In this document: positions 52,766 to 63,904 of the stretch, piece by piece
How the letters are laid out: every line of letters begins with the position of its first letter
Position numbering within the stretch: the first letter of the stretch is position 1
Source of the DNA: Lepus europaeus
Lineage: Eukaryota; Chordata; Mammalia; Lagomorpha; Leporidae
Reading direction: 5' to 3'
Length of the DNA: 64,000 bases
Assembly (NCBI RefSeq): GCF_033115175.1
Contig: NC_084837.1
Location: 25,994,266-26,058,265, forward strand
Translations under genes and position numbers: made by a program
Notes under the pieces: model-generated
Seen by the model: the letters and a program-made list of their open reading frames with translations, nothing else
What the model was told of the DNA's origin: nothing
Databases searched by the model: none

Positions 52766-53361
52766 TGTTACATATCTGACCAGGCTCCTGTGTGAGGCAT
52801 GAAGAAGGAGAAGACAACAGTTTGAAAAGAGCCCCTATTAAGCAACATCAATTCTGCTAACTGTAAGACCCCTGCTAAAAGTAAATATTAAAATAATATT
52901 ATAGTAAAGGGTTAAAAAGTTTAGCTGCTGACAGTAGACATCCCTTAAAATAACTGTCTCCACCTGCCTGCAGAATAACCTTGGGAAACTGCCTTGTGAA
53001 ACTGCTCTGTGTAACTGTCTCACGCGATAACACTTGCAGGAGTCCGGAAAAGAGTTGCAATAAGGTTCTGTGACCATTGTATAAACTTACCCCTTCCCTC
53101 GCTAAAATCGCAACAAGAGTTTGCCCTTCAAAATAGCTAATCACCACCCCCCCCCGCATACATATGTTAATCAGGTGGATATTGTCTTTAAAAACTGCCT
53201 GTAACCCCTGCTCAGGGCTCTCTCAACCTCCTGTGGTGCTGGGGAGCCTGTTTGCACAAACGCCTAATAAAAATCCTCTTGCTCTTGCATCTTCTGGTCT
53301 GGAGGTTGGGTTTTTGGGCGACCACCCGAGCACATTGGATTCCCAGATTTGGGGTCCTTCA
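52766..53361 (+). mobile_element. Solitary LTR of an endogenous retrovirus
   Basis: Starts TGTTACATATCTGACC and ends GGGGTCCTTCA (TG...CA). AATAAA lies at 53266-53271, followed by CTCTTGCTCTTGCATC and GGGCGACCACCCGAGCAC, a typical class I (gammaretrovirus-like) R-U5 end. CTAACT before and CTAACC after are a probable target duplication. No internal viral genes. Confidence 0.8.
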
Positions 53362-53367
53362 CTAACC

Positions 53368-54254
53368 TTTTTTGACTGAGGTTGACCATGGATAATGAAA
53401 ACCATAAAAAGCAAAGCCAAAGATAAGGGGACACTAATGTACAACAGAAAAATAGGGATCAAAAATAAAAATAAAGAGGCACCAATAACAGATGGGTTAC
53501 TTGATATATTTCTGTTTTATAAACATATACATTATGCAGTTTTAGATACAAACAGCTAATAATTTTTTTTAAAAAGATGATTAAACAAAGATAATTTCTG
53601 GAAAAAGTGCACACTAATTTTGATGTACTGTGCATTTATACCACATTAAAATGGACAATTCCTTAAAATATTCCTTCCTGACAGCTGGAAGGATATCGAG
53701 AGGTGCTTTTCCCTTGACAACTAGACTGCGCACTCATTCCATGACCTACCCAGAAAAAAGCCACCAACCTTTCCAGTCATCTCCCAAAGGCACAGCCAGT
53801 CAGGGAGGTTCAAAGGCACAGGCATGAGGCTGGCTTTCTCTTGAGCTTCTGTACACTGAGGATGCCACCAGCACGACAGCTGAGCGTAACCATCAGCTGC
53901 TGAGACGTGAGGGCTGAGTGCTGCCTGGCCTGGGGAACTCCACACCCGGCTTTGCCAGCTGCCGGAATTTCTGCATCCTCCTAATGGAAGGGAAGCCCTG
54001 GGTTAAGCCAACGTCTGCGAAGTGAAGATAACAGAGCTCCCTGCCGCCCCCACCATGGGGCTCCCGTAACTTTCTGAAGCAGCACAGGGTTCTAAGGAAG
54101 GATAGCACCAGCTTTGTGTGCTACAGATAATTTATAGTTTCCTTTTCTTAATGCTCAAAAGAGAATGGGCATGTTGAGGCAGATAATCAAAGCCTTTAAT
54201 GTTGCAGATAAACCACTTAAAACCGAAGAGCTCTTTAACAGGCTGGAGAAGCCA
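53368..54254. other. Intergenic sequence, partly L1-like
   Basis: 53368-53480 may continue the L1; 53690-54130 is unassigned. Confidence 0.35.
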
Positions 54255-54538
54255 AGACTCTGGCTAAGACGACTGTGCTGTGCCTCGCCTCACACTGAGG
54301 TGCCTGCGTTAGGATCCCAGCTCTGTTGCCGCTACTAGCTTCCCGCTATAGTACACCATCGAAGGCGGCAACTGATGGCTCAAGGAGTGGCGTCCCTGCC
54401 ATACATCCACTGCATAGAGTTCCTGGCTCCTGGCTTTTACCTCAGCCAATCCTTCAGCATGGCCAGCATTTTGGGAGTGAGCAAGTAGATAGGAGCTCTC
54501 TGTCTCTCCACCTCTCAAAAATAAATATTTATTTATTT
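54255..54538 (+). mobile_element. Old C-repeat-related SINE
   Basis: CCTGCGTTAGGATCCCAGC, CATTTTGGGAGTGAGCAAG, tail AAATAAATATTTATTTATTT. Confidence 0.6.
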
Positions 54539-54559
54539 AAATAAAATATTAGCCAGATT

Positions 54560-54565
54560 TTTATT
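54560..54565 (-). terminator. Candidate KLHDC1 polyadenylation signal AATAAA
   Basis: TTTATT on the plus strand, about 1.5 kb beyond the KLHDC1 stop. No better hexamer was seen in between. Confidence 0.3.
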
Positions 54566-55606
54566 CCCAAAAGGTTTGCATTCTACTCAGTGTAATCTCT
54601 TGTTATCCAATTAGGTTTCAGTATATTTTTAACTTAAATATAAAATGCTGATACTGAGATTCATAGTAATAAGATAATTACTTCCAAGGTATGTATATGG
54701 CATGCTATTCCTTTTCCAGACCTATTATTCACACTAAAAAGAATAAGAAAAAAAAACTCACTATGAAATATTTTGTGCAATCAACTCTAATGACTAATTC
54801 ACACTGACAAAATTATGAAAACATTAATTCAGTCCTGTACTTTGTACAATAAATAAAAAATAAACACAAAATATTTCGATATAAATAGATTTACACACCC
54901 AAAATCCATGTATAAAATATATCTCCAAAAATTTGATGAAATGCTACAAATTTCATTATAAATTATATATATTTCAATATACAAATATATTCTAATATTT
55001 TAGATTTCAGAGAGAATCTTCATGGAGAGTAATTTACACACTGAGATTTCTGGTGATTATCAGCAACTACTACTCCAGAGGAAGGATATGACTGGGACAA
55101 CAGGAGGAAAAATGTCTTAGTTGTGGTAAAAGTCCTGTTTTGAGAAATACAAAGCCCGGTGTTCTGTTCCTGCGTAGGTGGTAGTAATGAAAATGGAAGG
55201 CAAGGGATTCGATTTTCAACCCAGGGTCTCGGAGCAGCAACTCTGGAGAACGGGGCGGCCGACCTGAGGGCTTCCTACGGAGCCCGCTTCTGCAGGAGCA
55301 TCCACCGCACTGCGTACAGAAGATCACTTCGGAAGCATTCTTCCAAGGCAAAATGGGCCCCAGCACGTCTCCCCGGTTAGTAACTACACCGCTTCTCAAT
55401 ATTCCAAAGGCTGTGCAGCACACAGACCTCCACTTTATGTTAAACACGGTCTTCACGTGCAGAAAACTGGACAAACTGGTACCTTACGGGGTGATGGGGA
55501 GACAGCTGGCTCTCTGAGGACACCCTCGTGGGAAAGCCGCCTCAAAGGCAGGCGGTCAGTCCTTAATACTTACCGGTGTTTGCCTAGTAATCCCCGCCCA
55601 GCTCTA

Positions 55607-55634
55607 CTAGTTAATAATAACTAGTTAATAATAA
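55607..55634 (+). repeat. 14-bp tandem duplication
   Basis: CTAGTTAATAATAA twice in direct succession, inside the presumed KLHDC1 3' UTR. Confidence 0.85.
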
Positions 55635-56090
55635 CCTAAGGGCGAAGCTTAGGTAGTTTTAACGTAACTTCTGAAAAATTTACTCTTTCTCAAAGTTGCT
55701 AGGAAGTGTTTTTATATCTACATCTACCATTATGTTGGGGGAGGGTGTGTGTGTGCGCTAAAGTCCTTGGAGCAACTTCTTATTCTCAGACTTGAATGAT
55801 GTTTCCAGTATAAACTGCACACTGAGCTAAACTCTGTTATAACTGCCTTTACTTTCAGAAAGAATATTTGTTGGGCAGATGACAAGGAAATTGGTTTATA
55901 AATTAATCTGCATTAACATCTTACTGCCATATATCCCACGCCATATAATTACATTAACAGAGCATTTTCAAATTTTTTCTCTTAAATAAACTGCAGTTGG
56001 GGGGTGTGACGGGGGAGTGTGAGTGAGTGTGATTTAAATGTTTAAACATATGAAATCTATAGACACTGTAGTAATTTAACTGCTACTGAT

Positions 56091-56262
56091 TCACTGATAT
56101 TTATTTTCTGTTTCTTCCTTTTGGACTCTTTGCTCTTCTCGGTGATTAACTGCAGTCCAAAATGTTATTTTTTTGAGGACTTGCTGGAGGAGTTTAGGAG
56201 GTAATAAAGATATTTGACTTTTTAAGATGACAGCATTTTTACCAATGCAGTCAAGGCATGAC
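56091..56262 (-). CDS. KLHDC1: KLHDC1 last coding exon
   Basis: SCLDCIGKNAVILKSQISLL to ENKYQ, stop TGA at 56093-56091. 172 nt. Acceptor ATTTGCAG. Confidence 0.95.
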
Positions 56263-59200
56263 CTGCAAATAAAATGTAACAGAATGATTAGTTTTTGAAC
56301 ATGAAGTCATAATTCAAAATACTTATGGTTAAGTGTGCTTAAAAATAAAAATAATTATAAAAATTGTACATAGCTATAGTGTTGCTTTGCATTGCTTGCA
56401 ACATGATGGGATTTTTCTTCCCCCAAGTATCATGATAATCATGTATCTTTAATGCACAGAGCCTGTATCTGACCAAAATTCAATGGAGAAATAAAATACA
56501 ACTTACCAAGCTTAATATTCGCTAAGTGGAAAAGGTCCAGTTTAATGGCAAAACAGATCAGTCCAGTGCACATTCCTTCTTTACATACATCCCAGTTTGT
56601 CCAGGAACCATTTAGCTTTCTATGAGAACTGTCTTTTTCTTCCCTTGCCTCCAAGCACTGGTCATCCACTTTTATACCACGTGACCACTTGGTCCCAAAG
56701 CCCTTCCATAAATGACTGTGCTGGGTTTGCAGTGTGACTTAAATTGACCCAGAGAGAATAAGTCAGAGACAGGACTACAGTGGCAACACAGAAAGACCAA
56801 CAAGGAACCACTTGGTTTCTACTCCTAAGGGATTTGGGATGTCTGCCTGCTCCCCACCCCACCCCACCTTTGGTTCCACTAGAGGGCAGTAGCCTTCCAA
56901 ATACAACTCTGTTTCCTTTGTGGTTCTTTGAAGTGGTGTACTTTAAAACAAACAACGACAACAACAAAAAAACTAAATAATATAAAAAATAATCTATGTA
57001 AATTGAAAAGTTTTAATTCATAAAGGCAAGTCCTTTAAGCAAATTTTCTAAATAACTCATTCGGTTTTCCTGAGGTTAACTTTAGCTGTCATTTTGGCAT
57101 CATTTATACTCTAGGGATGCCTACTCTCTCCCACACTTTTTTGAGGCCTTTTCCCCCTATTCTGAGACTGCTCTAAATAAAGAGTGAGAGCTGAAATGTT
57201 CACAGACGCAATGAGTCCAAGCCAGTGATGTGAATCTGACCCCTTGTGCACTGTGGGGACACAGGAGCTGTGTGCCTGCCACAGTGGGGGAAGAGTCAGA
57301 GAAGATGGCCCTGCGATTTGACAACTTTCTCAGTGTGCACCCCATCCCTCCTGCAACCAACCCGGAGAAAAACTCTGTCCCAGCTATCAAGGGGATTATC
57401 AAAGAAAATAAATAAAAAAGTGGTATAAATGTCGGGACTGGGATAAAATGAAATTCTCATGGCGCGTACAGAGCTCTGTGGGAACCTGAAAGGAAGAACA
57501 AGCGTGACGACCTCCACAAGTCCGGGAAACTTTGCAGCTGGGAAGTATGAGCTGAGACCTTGAGGGCCTCCACAAACTTAATAAGCAAAGTATCCCAGAT
57601 ACGAGAACTAAGCCTGCACAGCCCTAGATATGAGAGGCAGACTGATGACAGAAACCACAGTTTTGTGGATTAAGTATCCCTGGCGTGCAGGACGTGACAG
57701 TGAGGAATGAGGTGAAGAGATGGGTAGAGGCCTTGAACATCGCGGTAAGAGACCTGCAGTTTGCAGAGGTGGGAACTTCCAGCCCGTGGGCCACACGAAA
57801 CCCACAAAATCATCTGATGTGGCGCTACCAAGGCAATGGCAGGGGGACTCAGAATTCAAAATCCATCGCAGGCTAATTTTTAAGTTGATAATTTTGTATG
57901 GCTGGCAAATGATGTCATAAATATCCAAATGGCCCTGGGCAGAGAAAAATGTTCCCCATCCCTGGATGCGCACCACTGAGGCATCATCACAATGCAACAG
58001 GTGCATATGCTTCGACCCATTAATCTCCCCTCTAGGAATGTCTCTTGAGGAGATGTACACATTTTCCAAAGGCATATATAAGAATAATTCATGCCTGATT
58101 TTTTATCTTTTATTTAATGAATATAAATTTCCAAAGTATAGCTTATGGATTACAATGGCTTCCCCCCCATGCCTGATTTTTTAATAGCCCCAAGCTCCAG
58201 ATATTCTAAGTCTCTATCAAGAGACTAGTAAATTATACTTCCATAAGATAGAACACTCTAGTCAACAGTAACAAACACATTGGTTATATATTTAATATTT
58301 CATTATAGCCATAAGTTTTAAAAGATTATAAAACAGTATGTATAACCCGATCCTTTGTATGCATACACACACACACACACACACGAGTGTAGTGCTTTCA
58401 CTATGTTTCCAATGACCTCTTAGAGTTAGTAAATCCACTCCAATCACAATAAAATCATCAGAATAATCTTAAGTCATCTTAAAGTCTGGAAGGACAAACA
58501 CCAAGTTCACAGGCATGATCACTCTAGGTGATAGTTCACAGGTGTTCTTTCCCCTACCATATATGTTTTATAACGTATAAATAATTTTCTGGTGAGTATC
58601 TACTATTTTTAAAATCAGAATAAATAATAGAGCAATTTTTTTTTTAAAAAAGGCACACACCTCCAGAGGTCTGATGGGCATGACTGCACAAGTCCACTGG
58701 ACCATGTAAGCTTTCTGAGGGCCTGTATCCTACTCCTATGTCTCAGTGCAGTAAGTTCTAAACACCCCGTGACTTACCATTTAAAATACAGTAACAATGG
58801 CTACACTGTGGACAACTGGTTGTGGTGAACAGGCCCACACAATAACTACGACTAAAGTCTGCCTTAGTCAAGCTCTGACGTGTCAGAAATGTGCTCAGTA
58901 TCCAATGAGAGAGGACTCACTCACCGCAGGCACAGTGCTCCGTCCCACGGGTGATGCCAAGCAGTGAGGACTGGCGGTCACCCTTAGTCCCAGCCTAGGC
59001 ACGAGCCCATGCGCTTGGCTGTTCTTGGACCTTCTCCCTGTGATTGCTCATTTTCACACCCAAACCTCTCCTTTGTGCTTTCTGGAACACCAGGTGTGTG
59101 TTCTACAAACACCCCTGCTTCCTCTTTCTGTCCCTGTTCTACCTGAAATCCAAGACAATTGCTTTCTGTGCACCTGCCTGTGTCTCCATCTGCGTAGTCA

Positions 59201-62200
59201 TGGAGCCCAGGTTAGCAACCTCCTTGCTGTTCCCAGGCAGCTATAACCCAGCTTCAGCGTGCTTATCTACTGAGCTCCTGCCTGTTCCAACCCCCTCCCC
59301 CGCCCCCACCACTGAGGGCTTTGGCCCTGGCTCCCTACAGTCTCTCCACTCAGACCATTTCAGTGTCTGTGTGGAAAACCCTTCTCAGTCTTCAGGACCT
59401 CACTCGGGACAGTTCCACCTCTGAAACCTGAAACTCTCATATCTCCATCTTGGACCAGAAATATCCAGGCAATTCTTTCATTCCTGATCTCTCTTGCTGG
59501 TTCTCCTCAGGTTTTGGCTTCCTTTCATAACCAGCCTTGCACAGGGGCACTTCATTCTCTCGGCAGCGACTTGGATCCCCTTCTTCCCTGTCTCTCTGTT
59601 ACACCATCCCAGCCAAGCTCCGGGATGGGCACATTGAGCCATCATCTTTCCGCACCTGCAGGCTGGCTGCTTCGTGCTGCTACAGAAGACCACGTTTCTG
59701 CAGCCCTGGAGCTTGTGCTCTACAGCCCTAGCCAGCACCTTCTCACAGCCCCTCAGCAGCTATTTCACATGTGCACCACTGCTTCTTAAGTCTGCACCCT
59801 CACCTCTCATTCTCCAAAGATAGCCTCACTATCAACAAAAGCTTCCTCCTTCCCTGCTTGCCCCCAACCAAGAGATTTTTCTGTCTTTATATCCATTCTT
59901 CCTTCCTTCTCCACTATTTTTATTTGTTTTTGTTTTGTTTTACTTGTTTGTTTTTTCTTTTTCTTTGGTTAAAAGGCAGAGAGACAGAGAGACAGCTCCA
60001 TCTGCTGGTTCACTCCCCAAATGCCTGGGGTAGGGCTAGGTTGAAGCAAGGGGCCAGGATCTCAATAGAGGGCTCCCATGTGAGTGGTATAAACCCAGTT
60101 ACTTGAGACATCATTACTGCCTCCCAAGCTCTGAATTAGCAGGAAGCTGGTGGAAGGAGCTTGGGACTGCTTGGGACATGGGTGTCTTTTTTTTTTTTTT
60201 GACAGGCAGAGTGGACAGTGAGAGAGAGACAGAGAGAAAGGTCTTCCTTTTGCCGTTGGTTCACCCTCCAGTGGCCGCCGCGGTAGCGCGCTGTGGCCGG
60301 CTCACTGCACTGATCTGATGGCAGGAGCCAGGGGCTTCTCCTGGTCTCCAATGCAGGTGCAGGGCCCAAGCACTTGGGCCATCCTCCACTGCACTCCCTG
60401 GCCACAGCAGAGAGCTGGCCTGGAAGAGGGGCAACCGGGACAGGATCGGTGCCCCGACCGGGACTAGAACCCAGTGTGTCGGCGCCGCAAGGCGGAGGAT
60501 TAGCCTGTTGAGCCACGGCGCCGGCCGGGACATGGGTGTCTTAATGACTAGACCATTGCTATTGGAACTATTCCTTGGCAAAGCTGTACTCAGTGATAAT
60601 CCAATGATCCTTTAAACTTCTTTGCAGCCCACAGCCCTTTCCATATATTTCACTATTTAATAGATAGTTCCACTAGAGAGCCTGTACACTCCTCAAGCTC
60701 AAATATATCCGAAACCAAACGCTTCTACCCTATCCCACCTTCAAAACTGCTACCTTTTCCGTTGTCCCTCTATTGCTAATTTTCCCTACTCTTCTCCTTG
60801 GCATCCTTAACCACCAAATCCGTTCCACCTGCTCTCCCTCCTTCCTTTTTTTCAGCCCCACTGGCACTTTCCAGCTCACTCTCTCACGCCACGCCTTACC
60901 ATTCTCAGCGCCTTCAGCAATTTCTTTTCCCCACCACATTTCCTTCCGGTCTCTCGTTCACACTGCTGCAGAGGAATTTTCCAACTGTTCACGTGAGCAT
61001 CTCACTTCCCCGCTCCATTTTTTTTTTTAATGGGCTCTGGTCTACAATGCATGAGGAACAAAGGGCCTCAGTAACCCAGGGTTTCTGATTTCTTCTGCAG
61101 TCTCACCTCTGGTAACTCTCCATCTCATATTCATATTTCAGGAATACTAAAGAGTTCACAGCTTTCAGAACACACCACATCTTTACACCAACACCTCTGC
61201 AAGTATTTCTCCAAACTTTGTCACCTTAACCATGGGCATAGAGGACCTCATTCTCCAGGAGTCTCACAAACTTTGTATACTTCTCTAAAAGTGATTTTCT
61301 TTTTCTTTTAAAGAAAAAAATCTGAAAGTTTTAAAGTCCACTTTCTATGTCACCAGCATTTTCAGAGAATGACAAAGTCTTCATTTCATAGCACAGTGCT
61401 GTGCCATGTAGGCACACACATATTTCTGAATTCCTGCATATTTGGAAATTGCAATCTAGTTAGATAACAATACAAGGCACCATAAGTAATGACAGCAGTA
61501 GTGTCCACATTAGAATTATCTGGAAACCGTTCACAACTCCAAAGTCCAGGCCACATCTCAGACCAATGGAATCACAACCTGCGGGAGCAGAACACAGGCA
61601 GTGATGGTTTCTGAGGCTCCCCAGGAGACACTCTGTGCAGACCAGTTGGGCAACTACCGCAACAAGACAAGGAGCCGTCAAGAACGACTCCAGGAAGGCC
61701 AAGTGGGAGCTAGTGCAATGGCCTTCAAGTGGTTCCAGGTGAAGTTATCATATGTAACAGGTTTGGTATACACCTGGGAGACGTCGTGAACACCTAGAAA
61801 CACAGCATGCCATGTCTCCTCCCCTCTCCGTATACCTTCACCTATGTTCTTCCCACTTCATAAAACACGCACACTTGTTCAGTGGGCAATTCCTACTTCT
61901 CTCAAATCCTACATTATGACTCTCACAGGCAGGCAGGAACGGGTTCTTCCACAATCCTCCCACTACACTTTGCATGCATTCTTCTGGAGCAAGAGTGTAT
62001 GAGCTAAGACACTGTAAGTAACAACATCAACCCAACAACAGCTTCGGGAGTAAACAATTCTTCTACATCAAATATGTATATTATTTATATACACACACAC
62101 CTGAGTATAACAAATACATATGACATATATTTAGACACATTCTAATTTCCAAAGCCTTAAAATATGAAAAAAGGCTGAGAATTAACATCAGACACTTTAG

Positions 62201-62838
62201 GGGCTGGCGCTGTGGTAAAGCCACCGCCTGCAGTGCTGGCATCCCATATGGGTGCCTGTTTGAATCCTGGCTGCTCTACTTCTGATCCAGTTCCTGCTAA
62301 TGGCCTGGGAAAGCGATAGAAAATGGCCCAAGTGCTTGGGCCCCTGCACCCACGTGGGAGATCTGGAAGAAGCTCCTGGCTCTTGGCTTCGGACTGTCCC
62401 AGCTCCAGCTGTTGCGGCCATCTGGGGAGTGAACCAGTGGATGGAAGACCTGTCTCTCTCTCTCTCTTCCTCTGCCCTTCTGTAACTCTACCTTTCAAAT
62501 AAATAAATAAATAAATAAATATTTTAAAAAGATCATACAGTATGGTTTCTATTAGCATATGAACTAAACGTGATTTTACAAATAAAAGTGTGACTGTACT
62601 GAGTAATTTTCAAAAATTACATTGATGAATAATTAAAACTAATAAATTTAATTGTGCTCTTAGAGAGATGTAAACATTTTCACAAGTCATAAACAATCAG
62701 AAAAATACTGTAATTCTTCCCAGAAAGGAGGAAGAAAATGTCGTACATTCATGGTCATATTTGTATAAGTGCTGAAATCGCTTACCTGAGCAGTGAATAA
62801 GGCTGTGTTTGGAAGATCAGTAAATCATTACAGTGACC
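56091..62838 (-). CDS. KLHDC1: KLHDC1, kelch-domain C-degron receptor (last two coding exons; 5' part outside window)
   Basis: KLHDC1 is the KLHDC2 paralogue, another Cullin-2 receptor for C-terminal degrons. Only the two C-terminal exons are present, joined across a 6.5-kb intron; the upstream kelch exons lie past the right edge. The penultimate exon encodes GHCNDLLIFQTQPYSLL. The last encodes the BC-box (SCLDCIGKN), the Cul2-box (SLLPPKLLQQVL) and a charged tail, EEQRVQKEETENKYQ, then TGA. In my memory human continues with WISSN; here the Trp codon is TGA and the following codons still read ISS, so the protein seems to have lost its last few residues. Placement next to KLHDC2 in the same orientation matches the human locus. 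Confidence 0.95.
56263..57764. other. KLHDC1 last intron, unassigned part
   Basis: Free of SINEs. 56480-56780 looks like ancient repeat material but I cannot name it; no KLHDC1 residues are encoded here. Confidence 0.4.
57765..57963 (-). mobile_element. hAT-type DNA transposon relic
   Basis: Minus strand begins CAGGGATGGGGAACATTTTT and continues GGCCATTTGGATATTTATGA to GGCCCACGGGCTGGAAGTTC, the terminal pattern of a mammalian hAT element. Confidence 0.68.
58106..58167 (-). mobile_element. Very short L1 3'-end insertion with 16-bp target duplication
   Basis: Insert TTTATTTAATGAATATAAAT to TACAATGGCTTCCCCCCC matches the rabbit L1 3' UTR (antisense) as I remember it. CATGCCTGATTTTTTA at 58090-58105 and 58168-58183 flanks it perfectly. 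Confidence 0.8.
58184..59955. other. KLHDC1 last intron, unassigned
   Basis: Includes a (CA)n at about 58365-58384. The pyrimidine-rich 59000-59900 has several short frames but no recognisable protein. Confidence 0.4.
58365..58384. repeat. (CA)n microsatellite
   Basis: About ten CA units. Confidence 0.9.
59958..60565 (-). mobile_element. Old C-repeat-related SINE, split
   Basis: GGTTAAAAGGCAGAGAGACAG and GTGAGTGGTATAAACCCAG up to 60188, resuming after the guest at 60543 (AATGACTAGACCATTGC). Confidence 0.62.
60189..60526 (-). mobile_element. Young B-form C repeat with 16-bp target duplication
   Basis: GGGACATGGGTGTCTT at 60173-60188 and 60527-60542, perfect; ends CCACGGCGCCGGCC. Confidence 0.94.
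60566..61504. other. KLHDC1 last intron, unassigned
   Basis: Pyrimidine-rich, nothing recognised. Confidence 0.4.
61505..61640 (+). mobile_element. hAT-type MER5-like relic
   Basis: CATTAGAATTATCTGGAAAC, CAGACCAATGGAATCACAAC and GAGGCTCCCCAGGAG follow the MER5A order. Confidence 0.65.
61641..62199. other. KLHDC1 last intron, unassigned
   Basis: Nothing recognised apart from a short ACACAC run near 62092. Confidence 0.4.
62200..62530 (+). mobile_element. C repeat
   Basis: GGGGCTGGCGCTGTGGTAAAG (box A region shortened) to a long AAATAAATAAATAAATAAAT tail. Confidence 0.88.
62786..62838 (-). CDS. KLHDC1: KLHDC1 penultimate coding exon
   Basis: 53 nt, GHCNDLLIFQTQPYSLL plus a split Arg (AG|G). 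Acceptor TTTTGATTAG, donor GTAAGC. Confidence 0.95.
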
Positions 62839-63257
62839 CTAATCAAAATAAAAAAGGCCTCATCAAGGTTTCTGAAAGACGTAACAGAGCATTAACAGCT
62901 GATTACTTTCCATTTTATAAATGTAAAAGAAATGTGTCAAGCAGCAAATGACTCTCTCCAGCTGTTCACACACAAACACACCTGTGCACGCAAGCATGCA
63001 CACAGACACCTTGGCTATGTGCTTACCAACTTGCAGTGACCCAAGTTTCACCTAACTAACAGCCTACAAAACTGGAAAGTTAAAGACCAAAACCACTTTC
63101 TTCTCAGTGAGTTAAAACTGTAATAGTACAGCTGTTCAAACTGTTTTGCTTTTTAAACAGAACTTTTTCTTCCAAACGATCCTTACTTTATGTCTTCCCT
63201 TTATAATTTCTGCCTTTTCCAAGTGGTCCCAGAATCCTTTGGGAATTCTTATATATA
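62839..63257. other. KLHDC1 intron upstream of penultimate exon
   Basis: Unique. The preceding coding exon (LWHTAC... in the family) is not found before the window ends. Confidence 0.5.
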
Positions 63258-63566
63258 TATTTTTTTATTTGACAGATAGAGTTAGACAGTGAGAAAGAGA
63301 GACAGAGAGAAAGGTCTTCCCTCTGTTGGTTCACCCCCCAAATGGCCACTACGGCCGGAGCTATGCTGATCTGAAGCTAGGAGCCAGGTGCTTCTTCCTG
63401 GTCTCCCACGCAGGTGCAGGTGCCCAAGCACTTGGGCCATCCTCCACTGCCTTCCCGGGCCACAGCAGAGAGCTGGAAGAGGAGCAACCGGGAATAGAAC
63501 CGGCGCCCATATGGGATGCTGGAGCCGCAGGCGGAGGATTAACCAAGTGAGCAACGGCGCCAGCCC
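63258..63566 (-). mobile_element. B-form C repeat
   Basis: TTTATTTGACAGATAGAGTT to GAGCAACGGCGCCAGCCC; near-duplicate GGAATTCTTA / GGAAATTCTTA at the flanks. Confidence 0.9.
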
Positions 63567-63595
63567 TGGAAATTCTTAATTTAAAAAAACAGGGT

Positions 63596-63903
63596 TGGGG
63601 GCAGAGGAGGGCAAGAGTTTGGTGCAGCAGTTGCGTTGCCACTCGGGACACCTGGGTCCCCTATTGAAGTGTGTAGTTGATTCCCTGGCTACTCTGCCTC
63701 TGATCCAGCTTCCTGCTCATGTACACCCTGGGAGGTGGCAGGTGATGGCTCAAGTACCTGAGTCCCTGCAACCCACCTGGGAGACCCAGAATGAGTTTTG
63801 GACTACTGGCTTAGCTCTGGCCAAGCCCTGGCTACTGCTGGCATTTGAAGAGTCAATCAGCAGAGGATCTCTCCCTCTCTGTGTCTCTCTCCCTTTCCTT
63901 CTT
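63596..63903 (+). mobile_element. Old C-repeat-related SINE
   Basis: GTTGCGTTGCCACTCGGGAC, CTGCTCATGTACACCCTGGG. Confidence 0.65.
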
Positions 63904-63904
63904 T

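Larger units (their letters stand above)
54540..56090 (-). other. KLHDC1: Presumed KLHDC1 3' UTR and flank
   Basis: About 1.5 kb with no recognised SINE between the KLHDC1 stop and an old SINE at 54255-54538; very AT-rich at 54600-55060. The only clean minus-strand AATAAA I find is at 54565-54560. Absence of repeats is compatible with a 3' UTR, but its true end is not visible. A 134-codon minus-strand frame at 55070-55474 shows no recognisable protein. Confidence 0.45.

Noticed and set aside
55070..55474. 134-codon minus-strand frame with several Cys
   Set aside because: Lies in the presumed KLHDC1 3' UTR, shows no family motif and has no splice context.
57608..58075. 155-codon minus-strand frame
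   Set aside because: Largely covers the hAT-type relic at 57765-57963; no protein similarity recognised.
62950..63060. Possible further KLHDC1 exon (donor-like GTAAGC near 63025)
   Set aside because: The translation does not fit the kelch segment expected before GHCND, and no matching acceptor and phase was found.
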